From Kingdonia uniflora (lineage: Eukaryota > Streptophyta > Magnoliopsida > Ranunculales > Circaeasteraceae), in contig JACGCM010002082.1 of the NCBI GenBank assembly GCA_014058105.1, positions 2,480,001 to 2,544,000 of the forward strand: 64,000 bases of DNA, read 5' to 3'. The notes under the pieces were generated by a model. The model saw nothing but the letters and a program-made list of their open reading frames with translations. It searched no databases and was not told the origin of the DNA. Positions 22,981 through 34,799 of the stretch are shown piece after piece; the first letter of the stretch is position 1; each line of letters opens with the position of its first letter. Position numbers and translations under genes: made by a program.

Positions 22981-23310
22981 TAACATTATTCCAAAAAGGG
23001 TAAGGCCGTTGCCGATTTTCTCGCGGACTTTCCAGTGGAAGATCCCGAGTGGGAGGAGTACGATCCTGACCTTACAGAGGAAATTACAGAAGGTCCACCC
23101 CTTAAAGCATTTGACGAGCTAGCTGAATGGATTACAAGGAAAGGGTGGCGATTTTTTACAGATGGATCAGCAGGAACCGCAGGGTCAAGAATTGGAATCG
23201 TATTGATTACCCTTTCCAACGACAAAATTGAAAAATCAATCTGCTTAGATTTTGAAGCCTCTAACAATGTCACCGTATACAAAGCTCTTATTCATGGACC
23301 GACTTCGTAA
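22981..23310 (+). pseudogene. Element A second, archaeal-type RNase H
   Basis: After the first RNase H and the linker GKAVADFLADFPVEDPEWEE comes WRFFTDGSAGTAGSRIGIVL, then ASNNVTVYKALIHG. This is the extra RNase H domain known in the Tat clade, related to archaeal or plant-type RNase H1. The first catalytic Asp (TDGS) is kept. The usual Glu pattern after NN (AEYEAL) reads VTVYKAL, so the active site is damaged. It supports placing A in Tat. Confidence 0.8.
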
Positions 23311-23529
23311 TTGAGCTCGACGTCCTAGAACTCCCAGTCTACATAGATTTACTGCTCATCGTCCACCATTACTCTGAGCAATATAAGAAGAATGGCAAGA
23401 ATATCGAATACGCAACCCTCATTGCATACAGGATGAGCAAGTTCACCAAACAACTATCGATTATCTTCCTCATGGTGAAAACAAACACGCCGATTTCTTG
23501 GCTTATCTAGCCAGGGTCTTGGGAACAGA

Positions 23530-24880
23530 AGCTTGATATATCCAGATCAAACTAATATCAATCCCCAGCATTGATTACATTTTTGTATACGCGATCAACA
23601 ATGGGGGCAATAAAGGGTAATACTACGATTGGCAAAAGCCCTTCCTTGCCTACCTTGGTGTCGACAACGAATACAAAGGACCCCTTTTAGCAGATCCAAA
23701 GGAGCACCGACAACTGATCGACAGCTCAAAGCGCTATACAAATCAAAATGGTTTTTTATATTGCCATTCAGTCACGAGGCCTTATCTTAAGTGCCTCTCC
23801 AGAAAGAAAGTATACGAGATGCTTAGAGATTTACATGAATGAATTTGTGGCTCCCATGCCGCAGGTCGATCACTCGTACACAGTGCAATTACATAAGAAG
23901 TATTCTGGCTAGGCATGCACAAGCAAGCAGAAGAGTACTTACACAAATATGATACATGTCAGCGACATGGACAAATGATCCGCGCACCTGCGCTCGATCT
24001 ACATGCAAGCAAGGTGTTCTGGCCATTCAAAAGATAGGCGCTCGATCTTGTCGGTGAATTTCCTAATTATCCAGATAACCGCTAATACCTACTCATAGCT
24101 ACAGATTATTTTATAAAATGGGTAGAAGCAGTTCCACTCTGTCGAACCATAGAAGAAGAGGTTATCTCTTTGGGAACACATCATCACTCGGTTTGGATGC
24201 CCCCACCTAATTCATATTGGCAATGGCCACAATTCGTTGGAGAAAAAGTTATAGCTTTCCTCAACAAATACAATATCATCCACTTACCATCTAATCCCTA
24301 TTACCCTTAAGATAATGGCCAAGCCGAAATCACCAGCAAAACCATCATGGTTGGACACAAGAAAAAGCTTTACTCACAGAAAAAGGAAACTGGGCACGAG
24401 AGCTTCCTCATGCTTATGGGCATACCGTACCACTCCACGTCAATCAACCGGCTGCACCCCATTCTTCCTCGCCTATGGAATCGAAGCCGTCATTCCAAGA
24501 GAATATCATCATCCTGTCAGATATCACGAGCTAACTGATGAAGAAAATGAGTTCGAATTGGCCTGCAACCTCAATTGGATTGACGAGACTAGGGAATACA
24601 CTATTGCTAATCTAGGTCGATATCACCATATGTTAGTCAGTTCGTACAACAGATGAGTCAGAAGCCATACTTTCCAAATCGACGATCTCATTTTCAAAGA
24701 AATCTCTCAACACAAAAAGAGGCACATGCTGAAAAACTATCAAAAAATTAGGAGGGTCCATTCCTGATCACTGGTCTCACTGGCCTGGGATCATATTACC
24801 TCATGACCGAGGAGGGAGTTCACATCTAAAATCCTTGGAACACTAGATGACTGAAACGGTACTATCGTTAAGTACCTCAC
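23530..24880 (+). pseudogene. Element A integrase (decayed)
   Basis: The zinc-binding region is visible: HE*ICGSHAAGRSLVHSAI near 23840, VFWLGMHKQAEEYLHKYDTC, QRHGQMIRAPALDLH. The core starts LLIATDYFIKWVEAVPLCRT (first catalytic Asp). The third catalytic residue survives in DNGQAE near 24320. Frameshifts split the rest, for example between 24315 and 24656: WAYRTTPRQSTGCTPFFLAY, then GIEAVIP, FELACNLNWIDETR. Integrase inserts the cDNA; the GTATG duplication is its footprint. Confidence 0.85.
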
Positions 24881-25009
24881 TACTTCATTTCAGATTCTCG
24901 CTTTTTCCATTCCAAAAGTGAGATCTTCATCTCCATCCAATAAACATCCTATTCTATTCAAATGAAAACTTCTAAATTTTTTCCCATACAACTCTCTGCT
25001 TACGTAGAC

Positions 25010-25330
25010 GATATACAGATTAAAGCAAATGCAATACTAGCTTTAAATCGACCTCTATTCTGGTTAAAGAAAAGGTAAAACTTGCTTTGATCGACTCTAT
25101 ACATACTCCGTGATTAAAACAAAGGTAATACTTGTTTTTAATCAAGAAACTCTACCAGACATAAGATAAAGCAAAGGTAAAACTAGCTTTCATCTCCCTC
25201 AATATGGCTGTAACAATTATACTTTGCAATTAAATTAATGGTAATACTAGTTTTCAATCAAAAAACTCTGCCAGACATAAGATAAAATAAAGGTTAAACT
25301 AGCTTTAATTTCTTAATATGTCTACGACAC
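25010..25330 (+). repeat. Tandem repeats in the 3' region of element A
   Basis: About two and a half imperfect copies of a ~125-bp unit built on GATTAAA.CAAAGGTAATACT(A/T)GTTTT and CCAGACATAAGATAAA, with internal half-unit similarity. They lie between pol and the antisense gene. Tat elements are known for such variable 3' repeats, which can seed satellite DNA. Confidence 0.75.
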
Positions 25331-25358
25331 ATACTTTTTCAGCTTACGTATACAACCA

Positions 25359-28300
25359 CTACAAAGTATTCTTTCCTACCGTTAGGAGGTTAGCTATGCT
25401 TTCCCCTATAACAGGAAGACGACCAGCCATAAATTCTTGAGCTCGAGCAGCCGTAGTGACCCTGTCTCACTCTACCAATTCAGCAGGTCGAGAACCTAAC
25501 TCCGCTTCCATGGAGTTCATATAGCTTCTTCAATCTACTTTAACTCTACAAATTCATCCTCTACCCGACAAATAGTCATACAAGGTATTCCTCTCTAACT
25601 CGAGCCTTCTAATCTCATTAACAAAATAGGCAATTACTGCCATTAACATTTTTGAGTGCAGTGCCTGCGGCACAACAATCTTAGAAAAAGTCTCTCTTAT
25701 CGTTTGAAGATGCTCTTTTAACCTCTTATATCGTGCCTCTTACCATTCTATTTGACTATCTATGCGAGACATAAATTTAATGTTTTCTCTCGCCTTCTCA
25801 TCAGCTGTAGCTGATTCAGCCTGGTTCATCCCCCTCAGTTATGCCACTAGAGCACGAAGTTTCTTAAGCTTCTTATCTAAATCTTCCCCAACTAGAGATT
25901 TCTTTAACAGTTCTTCTTTTTTCTTTATCAAAATCTCCTTATCTCGGATAACCCGCTCTAACTCTTGTTCTCTGGCGGCAGAAGCGTCCAACTTACCTTG
26001 GCACTCCCTTAGTCGCTCATTTCCTTTTTGCACATGACCTTGAGTTTGAGCTACATTTACCTCCAGCTCTCTTATTCGAACTGATAAGCATACTACATCC
26101 CCTTGAACAAGGGAGACCTTGATGTTACCTTTATTTCTCCTTAAGTGCTCTCCAGCCTCAACATTTTTGGTGCGCGAATTGGCCTGAGCCAAATGGCTCT
26201 TCAATTGTGCCACCCTCTCTTTCAACTTATAACATTTCATTTGCACCAATCGGAACTCTATATCTTTAGCAGGCAAAGCTGCAGTCAACTGCTCAACCGC
26301 AATTTCAGAATTATATAGGTCATCTCGAGCTCTTTTTAACTCGCTATCTTTCTCAACCATTTTCTTCTTCAGATACTCAAGTTCACTTCGAGTACTCATT
26401 AGATCAGCTCGAGTATACTTTTTTTCATTCATTTTGCTGATCATTTGGTCCTTCAAACTGGCCATTAAATGGTATAAATCTTTCTTTGATGTTTTTAACG
26501 CTTGTATACAATATCGAGCCATGTCAGCATCCCTACTCTTTGCCATCAACGCATCATTCCAGCTTTTGAGTTTTGCTGCCTTTTCCTTCGTCTCTGCGAG
26601 CTCTTTTTTCCCTTTACTAATTTTAGCATTCTTCTCCTCGATCTTCCGAGTGAGGTCATCAGCGGTTTGAGTTGCCTCCACGAACTTCAAATGTACCTTT
26701 ACATGTTGATCTTCTCTATCTTTATTTGCCTTTTCATTTTATCAAACTCAGCCATAAATTTTTGGTTACATTGGCGTGTCTCTTCTTCGCTCAAGTGAGC
26801 CGACTCCAATTCGACCTACACATTACAGATATAATTTATCAAGTTTAATTCAGAATGCTAACTCAATACATACAACTTATTTCTAACGAAATTTCTATTT
26901 TTTAACATATACTGTGTGAAACTACTTCTAAACTTAAGGTCGAAGTATGATCTCAATTTGATGAACAATAACATATACTTCAAATTCCAAGGTACGCATT
27001 CTCTACATTCTAACTTTTTCAATATTTTGATATTTTTCATACACAATTGAGTGCCATTGCCCCTAAACTATTAACAAGTTTTTGGTATGTCTTTCCGCTC
27101 TAATTTTTTACTTTATAGCTCTAGAGTAGTGAAGCATTCAAGTCAAATATTTCTTGCTCTTTTCTAACCTGTAGCTCCACTTCCAAAGACAACAGGGACG
27201 CTGGGGCGTCTTTCTCCTTATTGGGCTCATTTTCTAAGTCTTTTATTCTGAGGCGCATTTCCTTAAGTTCCTACAACAAGGTTTATAAAAACATTTTAGC
27301 CTACAGAAGTCTATCTAACAAATAATATTCCAACAGATTACAACATTCCAAACCCTTCATAATCATACAATCATAGAGTCAACATTCTACTTTACCTTCT
27401 CGTTCCCTTTCTATGGACGCTCATTCATCCCCTTGGTTGTCTCACACTGTTTGGGAAGAGACACCTTCTAACCCATCCATAACTCCAACAACAACATCTT
27501 CTGCCGCATCATCTTCCTCCTCCTCAGCATAGGTGTCAGTCATAATTTCATTCACCTCAGATTTGGAGTCCCCATTTTTAGGAGGTGGCGCCCAAGTCTA
27601 TCATGCTGGATTTCCACCTCCCCCAAATTCTTTCCCACCTTTACTGAAAGCTTATTGATTTCTACCACTTAAGAAGCCTTCAGGGCCTATAGTCTCTCCC
27701 CCTCCTTAGCCAAGTCAGTTTTCAATTGAGCTACCTTCTTCTCGAGCTCCGCCTTCCCCTTCTTAAGCTTAGCTTTCTCCTCCTTCACTCTGAGGCAGAT
27801 CCCCTTCATCAAGCGAGCAGCCTATAAAAACACAACAATCACCGACCCCATTGTTAGCTCAAATTATCATACAAAATTCAGCATATATTCAAATCATCAA
27901 ACTTACCATTTTACTCATCTCCTCCTCACCATTACAAACTGTAAGCTTCGCCCTATCCTCCACCACTTTCAACTCATCTTCATTACCAAGTTGATCCTCT
28001 GAGGTCTTCACCCCAGTACACTGGGAAGGAGGGTCAACCCTTCTCTTTTTCGTCCCTCCTTCTACCTCACCGCCTCCAATGGTTCCAAAGGTCGAACCAC
28101 GCTTCAACATCCTCTTCTTTGAAAATGCCCAAGCTAACTTGCTCAAGGTAGTGGACTCCGGCACATCTGCAAAGTCTACTCCAGAGGCCTTCGACAAGAC
28201 CACTCGCCTTTCCCCATCAGCTCCTCTCTTCTTGTTGCCACCAACACCTGCCATTAGCCTCATTGTTTGAGACTTTTTAATTTTCTTGGATTGGCTGTTA

Positions 28301-29629
28301 GAACGTTTCTTTCTGCTGATGCCAAGTTCTTTTAAAACCGCCTCGAGCTCAATCCCTTCCTGTGCAATAATATCTGACAGAGACTCTTTCCTCGTCACCT
28401 TTGATTGAGGACCTGTCAATCAATAATACATTATCACCAACAGATCGATATACAATTTCAACATTTTAAAGTTATACATTATACATTGTTATGCTTACTT
28501 TGCTTCACAGTTCTACACAGAAGTTCTATCGGTTCTTCAACATCTTTCTGAAGGCAATCACCCTTCACCCATATCACATTATCATTCCACATTCGACCTG
28601 CTAAATTCAGATCGAAGAAAAAAAGTTGATTTGAACTCGTAAAAAAGTATGCTCCTCTACTTACAGAATAATTTTTTACACCATAAAATTGCAAGACATC
28701 TTTTGGAGATATCTTCCTCTCAACCTTATCCTCCCCCCACAACTTGTTCTAAAATTTACAAATATTTATTACCTCCCACATGTTCCCGTTTAACTGAATA
28801 GGACATACCCCAATTATGTTCATAACCCCTTTCGTAAGATTGCTAAGGGGCGGACACAGTCCATTTTTCAATTAGGATAAGTAACACAGAAAACACTCTT
28901 CCAGGTTACCCTGGATGTTTCTATCATAATACTTAAAGGAGATTGATTCATTCAAAACCCTATCTACTCTCTCCTTCTCCAAATCAGCCAATAAAAAAAA
29001 ATGTTCCTCCCTAGATTCTATAATACAACTTTTAAACTAGCTACCGGCATGTTCTACAAAATGACCACATTTACCCCTTACAGAAGCTTTGGCATTACAG
29101 AACTCTCTAAACATCAAAATTTCGAAGATAGGCTACCAATTTTCCAAGAAAATCTGGAAATTGAACAATTTCTACTTTATCCTCCTTATCAGATACAATA
29201 GTCTCAGACTCTACTAATCGATAAGAGGTCGATGCCATATATAATTACACATTAAAACTCATGCAATTTACTCCCTCACATATAATTATACCTGAAACAT
29301 CCAAAATATCTTGGGGAGCCACACCTGATCAGTTCGCCTCCAGCAATCCTCATATCTTCCAACTCTTTCTATTATTTAGCAATTAGTCTTTCAACCTCTT
29401 TTCAAGCTGAAGGCTCTACAATCACTTCCCAGAATAGCTCTTCATAGATGTGATGCCCGTACTCAAGTTCTCTACCCATCCAGTCTAAACCTTTAAACTG
29501 ACACTCGGTTATTGGAAGGTTAACATCATAGTCTAACAAACCAATAATCTGCTTCCGTACTTTAACTATCATTATCGCCAATCGCCCCTCAGCGGTACAC
29601 TGAATTCTATCAGATCGAGTCCACGCCAA
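25359..29629 (-). pseudogene. Antisense multi-exon gene in element A, gypsy-transposon-domain plus coiled-coil protein
   Basis: Opposite to gag-pol. First readable segment 29629-29402 (LDYDVNLPITECQFKGLDWM). Next, a domain like 'putative gypsy type transposon' (PF04195): NGLCPPLSNLTKGVMNIIGV, CPIQLNGNMWEVINIC (28860-28750), then 28742-28499 with RGAYFFTSSNQLFFF and GRMWNDNVIWVKGD. Introns with clean ends and kept phase follow: 28413-28498 (86 bp) and 27822-27906 (85 bp). Exons after them are basic and Lys/Ser-rich (SRKKRSNSQSKKIKKSQ), then Glu/Lys coiled coil (EEKAKLKKGKAELEKKVAQL). The long coiled coil is 26690-25839; the gene ends at 25359. Stops (for example after VEPSA) and a frameshift near 26695 show decay. 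A TATATAAG (29894-29901, minus) could be its TATA box. Function is unknown. Confidence 0.72.
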
Positions 29630-29639
29630 TTCTATTTTC

Positions 29640-30630
29640 TACAACTTGCTTAAAAAATGTTTCTTCCTATTTTATGCAATTTTCAAAATTTACTCCAGAT
29701 CCTCCACAATTCTCAATTATATTATGTTATTTCACAACAAAAACCCTAGTATCCTGAGAAAAATTATTTGAACTTATCTCTCCCCATTGACCTCACTCAA
29801 TTTGGCCTATTCCATATTGAGCTTATTCTTTCCAAATCCAATATTTCGAAATGACCTCCCTGAGCTCAAATTTGCCATTCTTAAATCCTATAACTTATAT
29901 AGTTATCTCTCTCCTCCAATAATTCAAAGCCATTTAGTTTGATAATGAATCCTTATATATATTTCATGTTACAAACATATTTTTACATCTCAATTTCTAT
30001 AATAGATTTTGAAGTTTCAATATCATACATTACATTTCATCCTCTATTCGTAAATCATCGAATTATTCATAGCTCGAATTCAAGAGTTACTTTATATATC
30101 GACACAGAGTTTGAATAATAAATTTTAATAAGCTCGAATATAAATTATAAGCACTTTACAGATAACATATCTTTTAGGCACTTTACAGATAACAAGTCTT
30201 TCATGTATTATAAAACAAAAAATCTTTCAGTTCATCTGACTTCACTAATGTTTCACTCAAAGAATCTTCTGAAGCAAAAAAGGCCTTTGAAGTCACCAGA
30301 CGTCATTTTCCCTTCACACCATCTTACTCTGATTAGAAACTGGGTTTCGAGGAAGTCTAGACATGAAAGCAGAAGCAGACTTCCATTCTCTGTCTCCCTT
30401 CTCTACTACCACCGTCGCCTCCTCTATAACCACTACTATCGTAGAGTTAGTAGAGATGAAGAGGGCCCAACCTTAGATTCCAATTCTATGCAAGACATCA
30501 ACACAACTACCTTATAGTTGTGCTAACCCTCTCATCTGTCTCCTCAACCTTGTCTTCCACAAGGATGTAGAGATACCTCTAATGTTACTCGCCTGTTAAA
30601 ATAACGCAATAAAATCTCTAAATACAGTAA
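29640..30630. other. Element A region upstream of the antisense gene
   Basis: AT-rich up to ~30200, then mixed. No pol similarity. Candidate antisense promoter elements are limited to the TATATAAG at 29894-29901. The plus-strand frame at 30203-30517 is not recognised. Confidence 0.45.
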
Positions 30631-30639
30631 AAATCTTCC

Positions 30640-30753
30640 TTAGCTTCAATTACTTCTTCTTCTGACATACCCTGATACGTCGGTAGAACGGGAACGGGGC
30701 TGGGCATCTCCAAGGACTGATTTCTAAAATATCTCAACTTCAACTTCTGCATC
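30640..30753 (-). pseudogene. Short second antisense ORF of element A, cut by element B
   Basis: The minus strand reads LRYFRNQSLEMPSPVPVLPT then YQGMSEEEVIEAKEDFY. The same pattern occurs at the same relative place in element B (40593-40783: [34 protein letters not shown]). The B LTR begins at 30754, within this ORF, so its start now lies beyond 42366. No function known. Confidence 0.5.
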
Positions 30754-31251
30754 TATAGTATCATGTTTCCTAGATTTGATAAGGATAAGACGGCATAACA
30801 TAGTCGAAGACAGTCGACATTGCATAGTCAAAGACAAACAGCAGTCGAGAAGCTACCATAAGTCCATGACTTGCCAGAAGTAGCCATTGTATATGGTCAA
30901 GAAAGAGCTGTTAGAGATCTGCGAAATTCTCCCACTCCCCCTAAAATATGAGACTGTTTCTTTCTTTTTGTAAACTACCTGTATCTACTATAAATACAGG
31001 TAGAGAATAGATTATTCACACCCCCAGTATCTGTAACTTTACTCATCCTTACTTCCTAACCCTACTATCACTCCAAAACTGGTAATAACTAGTAACATAC
31101 TGGATTTTACAACAAAATTCTCCCCGAGGTCATAGTTTTCTCAACTTTTATTGAGTTTTTCATGTAAAATCTTGTTTGTTTAGCCTATTATTATATTTTC
31201 CTTACGAATAGTATTGGCAAAGATTCTCCTTCTAGAAAACATACCACTACA
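30754..31251 (+). repeat. Element B 5' LTR
   Basis: Aligns with 41870-42366 from TATAGTATCATG (TGCAGTAGCATA in the 3' copy) to CCACTACA. The TATA box TATAAATA at 30989-30996 lies inside a short inverted repeat (CTACCTGTAT/ATACAGGTAG). The terminal TG has become TA. Confidence 0.87.
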
Positions 31252-31275
31252 ATTGGCGTCGTCTGTGGGGAAATA
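31252..31275 (+). other. Primer-binding-site region of element B
   Basis: ATTGGCGTCGTCTGTGGGG follows the LTR, parallel to TTTGGCGCCGTTTGTGGG of A. Confidence 0.6.
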
Positions 31276-31299
31276 CCGTACTTTTATTTACCAAGGGAA

Positions 31300-32200
31300 A
31301 CCATCGGGAAACTGTAGATTTGTCTAGCATTTTTTTATCCATACATCATTGAACCTTCTGTCCAGCATCGAGAAACCGAAGATTTGTCCTAGTCGCCACT
31401 GATTACTTTACAAAATGGGTCGAAGCAGTTCCTTTATGCCATATCGATAAAAATGAAGTTATCAAGTTCCTTTGGGAGCACATATTCACTAGGTTTGCTG
31501 CCCACAATAATACGCTCCGACAACGGCATGTAATTTATCAGCACAAAAGTCTTCGCTTTCTTCCACAAATACAAAATGAAGCTATCAACCTCCACACCAT
31601 ACTACCCTCAAGGCAACGGACAAGCCAAAGCCATTAACAAGAACATCAAATCAGGACTCTGTAAGTGTCTCAATGATAAGAAAGGCAGGTGGGTTGATGA
31701 ACTACTCAGTGTTCTCTGGGCCTACCGAACCACTCCTCGAGTTTCAACAGGCTGCACTCCATTAATGATGGCATTTGGTACTGAAGCAGTCATACCTTCA
31801 AACCTCGATCTACCAAGTACCCAAAAGAAAGTCACAAATGAAGACAATGAACTTGGTCTCCTCTACAACCTCAACTGGATCAAGGAAACTCGGGACAAAG
31901 CCATTGCCAACTTAGTACGATACCATAGCACATTGAAAAAAGCTTTCAGCAAAAAAGTTTGAAAGCGGAAATTTGGAATTGGAGACCTTGTCCTTCGACG
32001 GATCAAAGATAATACTCGGCCTAAGAATTCTAGAAAGTTATCAAAAAACTGAGAAGGGCCATACATTGTCAACGACAAATCAGATAGTTGAACTTACTGG
32101 CTGATTACTGTAGATAAAATCTATCTCAAATATTCGTGGAATACTGCCCAACTGAAACAAACAATCAATCATGACTTGATCTCGATCCATACTTGATCAT
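31300..32200 (+). pseudogene. Extra integrase fragment in place of gag (element B)
   Basis: About 820 bp directly repeating 35040-35880. It reads FVLVATDYFTKWVEAVPLCH, later KLSTSTPYYPQGNGQAKAIN, VLWAYRTTPRVSTGCTPLMM and LDLPSTQKKVTNEDNELGLL. The repeat ends just past the start of the GATCTCGATCCATACTT tandem motif that follows the normal integrase, then jumps directly into the protease (LIIDTGRATNILF). The third catalytic residue is Lys (QAKA), as in the other copy. This block occupies the place where gag should be. Confidence 0.85.
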
Positions 32201-32500
32201 CGATACAGGAAGGGCAACGAATATATTGTTTCAAAGGGCGATTGAGGTCCTATGCTTCACTGACTCTGTAAAAGCTTCGACAGCAACAATCATCGGCTTC
32301 AATGGTCTAAAAGAATTAACAATCATCTGGCAGTTCAGGCAAAATTAGAAATAACATTCGTAAAATTCCTTATCATCGATGATGAATCCAAATATTTGAG
32401 TATTTAGGGACGTAGTTGGTTACATTCGATCAAAGCAGTACCTTCTACGTATCATATGGTATTAAGATTCCCAACAGATCAAAGGTAGCCAAGCAGCAGC
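32180..32500 (+). pseudogene. Element B aspartic protease (decayed)
   Basis: YLIIDTGRATNILFQRAIEV at the junction with the duplicated block, followed by TATIIGFNGLKEL and, after a break, GRSWLHSIKAVPSTYH-like sequence near 32405-32455. It matches the protease of A and C in order (DTG, then GFNG, then W.H...A..STYH). Frameshifted and interrupted. Confidence 0.75.
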
Positions 32501-32639
32501 ACGTATGTACGAGAATATAGCCACCAACACTCATACCGCAAAAATTCTTAAAGCATAGCAACTATAATACGAAATTCCCATCACATTTGAGCACCATGAC
32601 ACCAAAATAGTCAAATCCATTGAATTGGATGGTCTAGGG

Positions 32640-33990
32640 CATCACACCTTCGTCGGCTCCAAGCTATTAACCGAAAAAAAGCCATGATCCAGCTACTTAA
32701 GAAACTATTGACATTTTTGCATTAACTTTCCAAGAAATGCCTGGTATTGATGCATCAATCGCATATAACTGGCTGAACCTCCTTCCAGACAGCAAATCAA
32801 TCATACAAAAATGTCGAAACTTAGCTCTCCGCCTCCACGAAGCCGTGAACGAATAAATTGATAAACTCCTTCGTGTAGGATTTATTCGAGAAGCCAAATA
32901 TCCAAAATTGGTTTCAGACATCGTAGCAGTCCCAAAGTAAAATGGAAAGATCAGGGTTTACGTTGAATTCAATGAACCCAACAATTTTATACCCAAGGAT
33001 AGTTTTCTGCTACCACTGATTACTGATACTTCTCAAAATGGATAGTTTTCCGCTACCATTGCTCTGTCATAGGGCACGAACTTCTTTCCTTGATGGATGC
33101 AGCTTCCGGCTACAATCAAGTTCCACTCGCTGAAGACGATCATGGAAAGACAACCTTCATTACTGAAAGAGGTCTTTACTGTTACACAGTAATGCCTTTT
33201 GGGTTAAAGAATACAAGAGCTACTTATCAAGGGCTTGTCACAAAAATGTTCAAAGATCACCTAGGCACAATCATGGAAGTCTACATCAACGATATGATCT
33301 GCAAAAGCTAGAAGCGCAAAGATCATTCTAGTAACCTATAAACCATCTTTGATATCCTTCGCAATTACCAGATGAAACTCAATCTAGAGAAAGGCCAATT
33401 CAGAGTCGCATCTGGAAAGAATCTGGGACCCCTGGTAAGCAAAAAAGGAATCAAAATCGATCCTGCAGAAATCAAAGCACTCATTACAATGCCATCTCCC
33501 CGAACAAAGAAAGATGTTTAAAATTTTATAGGCAAAATTGTCGTTCTTCACAGATTCATCTCCAGTTCATCTGATTGATGCAAGCTTCTGTACCTCATTC
33601 TTCGTGAAAATCCCACTACACTTTCAAAGAAACAACACAAAGAGATTATTTGGACTCCTGACTGTGAGTTAGCCTTCCAAGATCTTAAATGATACTTAGG
33701 TAGTCCTCCTATCATGAGTGCTCCAGTTGAAGGAAAATCACTGACAATGTACTTATCCACAACTGAAGACTTTATTTGTTTCGTATTTATTTGAGAAGAT
33801 GAAGGAGTAGAAAAACCAATCTATTTCATAAGCAAGACACTCATGCCTGCTGAAAAAAGATATACGATAACAGAAAGATAATTGCTCGCCTTTGTTTACA
33901 GCTCTCATAAACTTTGTCCATACTTTTAAGCTCATCACATCAAAATCATCACCAAGTATCCCCCTCAAACTGGTACTCTCCAAGAAAGAG
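32640..33990 (+). pseudogene. Element B reverse transcriptase and first RNase H (decayed)
   Basis: RT: 33090-33311 reads MDAASGYNQVPLAEDDHGKT, YTVMPFGLKNTRATYQGLVT and VYINDMICKS, again YIND where YVDD is expected. GIKIDPAEIKALITMPSP and the thumb follow. The connection and RNase H at 33600-33990 read CELAFQDLK, a stop, SPPIMSAPVEGKSLTMYLST, YFISKTLMPAEKRYTITER. Several stops. About 60 bp near 33005-33065 looks duplicated or scrambled (CTACCACTG repeated). Confidence 0.82.
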
Positions 33991-34069
33991 AAATCTTAAA
34001 GAATTCAGCAATGGTCTGTTTTCCTTGCCGAATGCGACATCATCTTCGAACCCTAGATATCTGTTAAGG

Positions 34070-34440
34070 GACAAGCAATAGCTAACTTTTTGGTAGACTT
34101 TCTAGTCGAAGACCCCGATTGGGAAGAACTCAAAGAAATCTTCACAGATGGCTCAATTGCAAAACCAGACACATGGTCTAAAAGTACTGGTAGAGATTTT
34201 TACAGACTGATCAACCAGACCACGAGGATTAAGGATTGGCATCGTCCTCATTACACCTTCCAATCATCACATCAAGAAAGCTATCAAGCTGAACTTCTAT
34301 GCCACCAATAATGAGACCGAATATGAAGGAATGGTTGATTCTTTACTCGTGGCCAATCATTACAACAAGATATTCCGCACAACGGGAAAAATGGTTAATT
34401 ATGCAGCCTTGGTTGAAGAAAAAATGAACAAATTCTGACA
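34070..34440 (+). pseudogene. Element B second RNase H (decayed)
   Basis: After FLVEDPDWEELKEI comes FTDGSIAKP, and in another frame LNFYATNNETEYEGMVDSLL, the end of the archaeal-type RNase H core with NN.TEYE preserved. A frameshift lies between the two parts. Confidence 0.7.
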
Positions 34441-34799
34441 CGCATCGATCTTGTACTTACCTCGACAAGAGAATCGACATGTCGACGTATTAGCTTACAT
34501 CGCTGCCTTATTGTGAGGCAGTGAGAAAAGATCTTTTGAAATCGAAATCATCAAGCATTCTAGTCTCGATATACTATTAATACTAGAGATAACCATTGCT
34601 AAGGATGAAGACCCTGAAGACTGGATATGAGCATTTTATGCATACCTCAACTTTAACGTCCTCCCCAGTAATAAAGAAGAAGTCCGTTCACTTTTGGCCA
34701 TGTGCCTCTGATTTACAGCTCAAAATAAAATCTTATATCGCATCACCGGAGGAGGACCCCTTATTGAATGCATATCTCAGAAATAGGCCAGAATCAAAA

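Noticed and set aside
25839..26690. Reading the 283-codon coiled-coil frame as an independent host gene
   Set aside because: It is in the right place, strand and order to be the C-terminal exon of the element A antisense gene.
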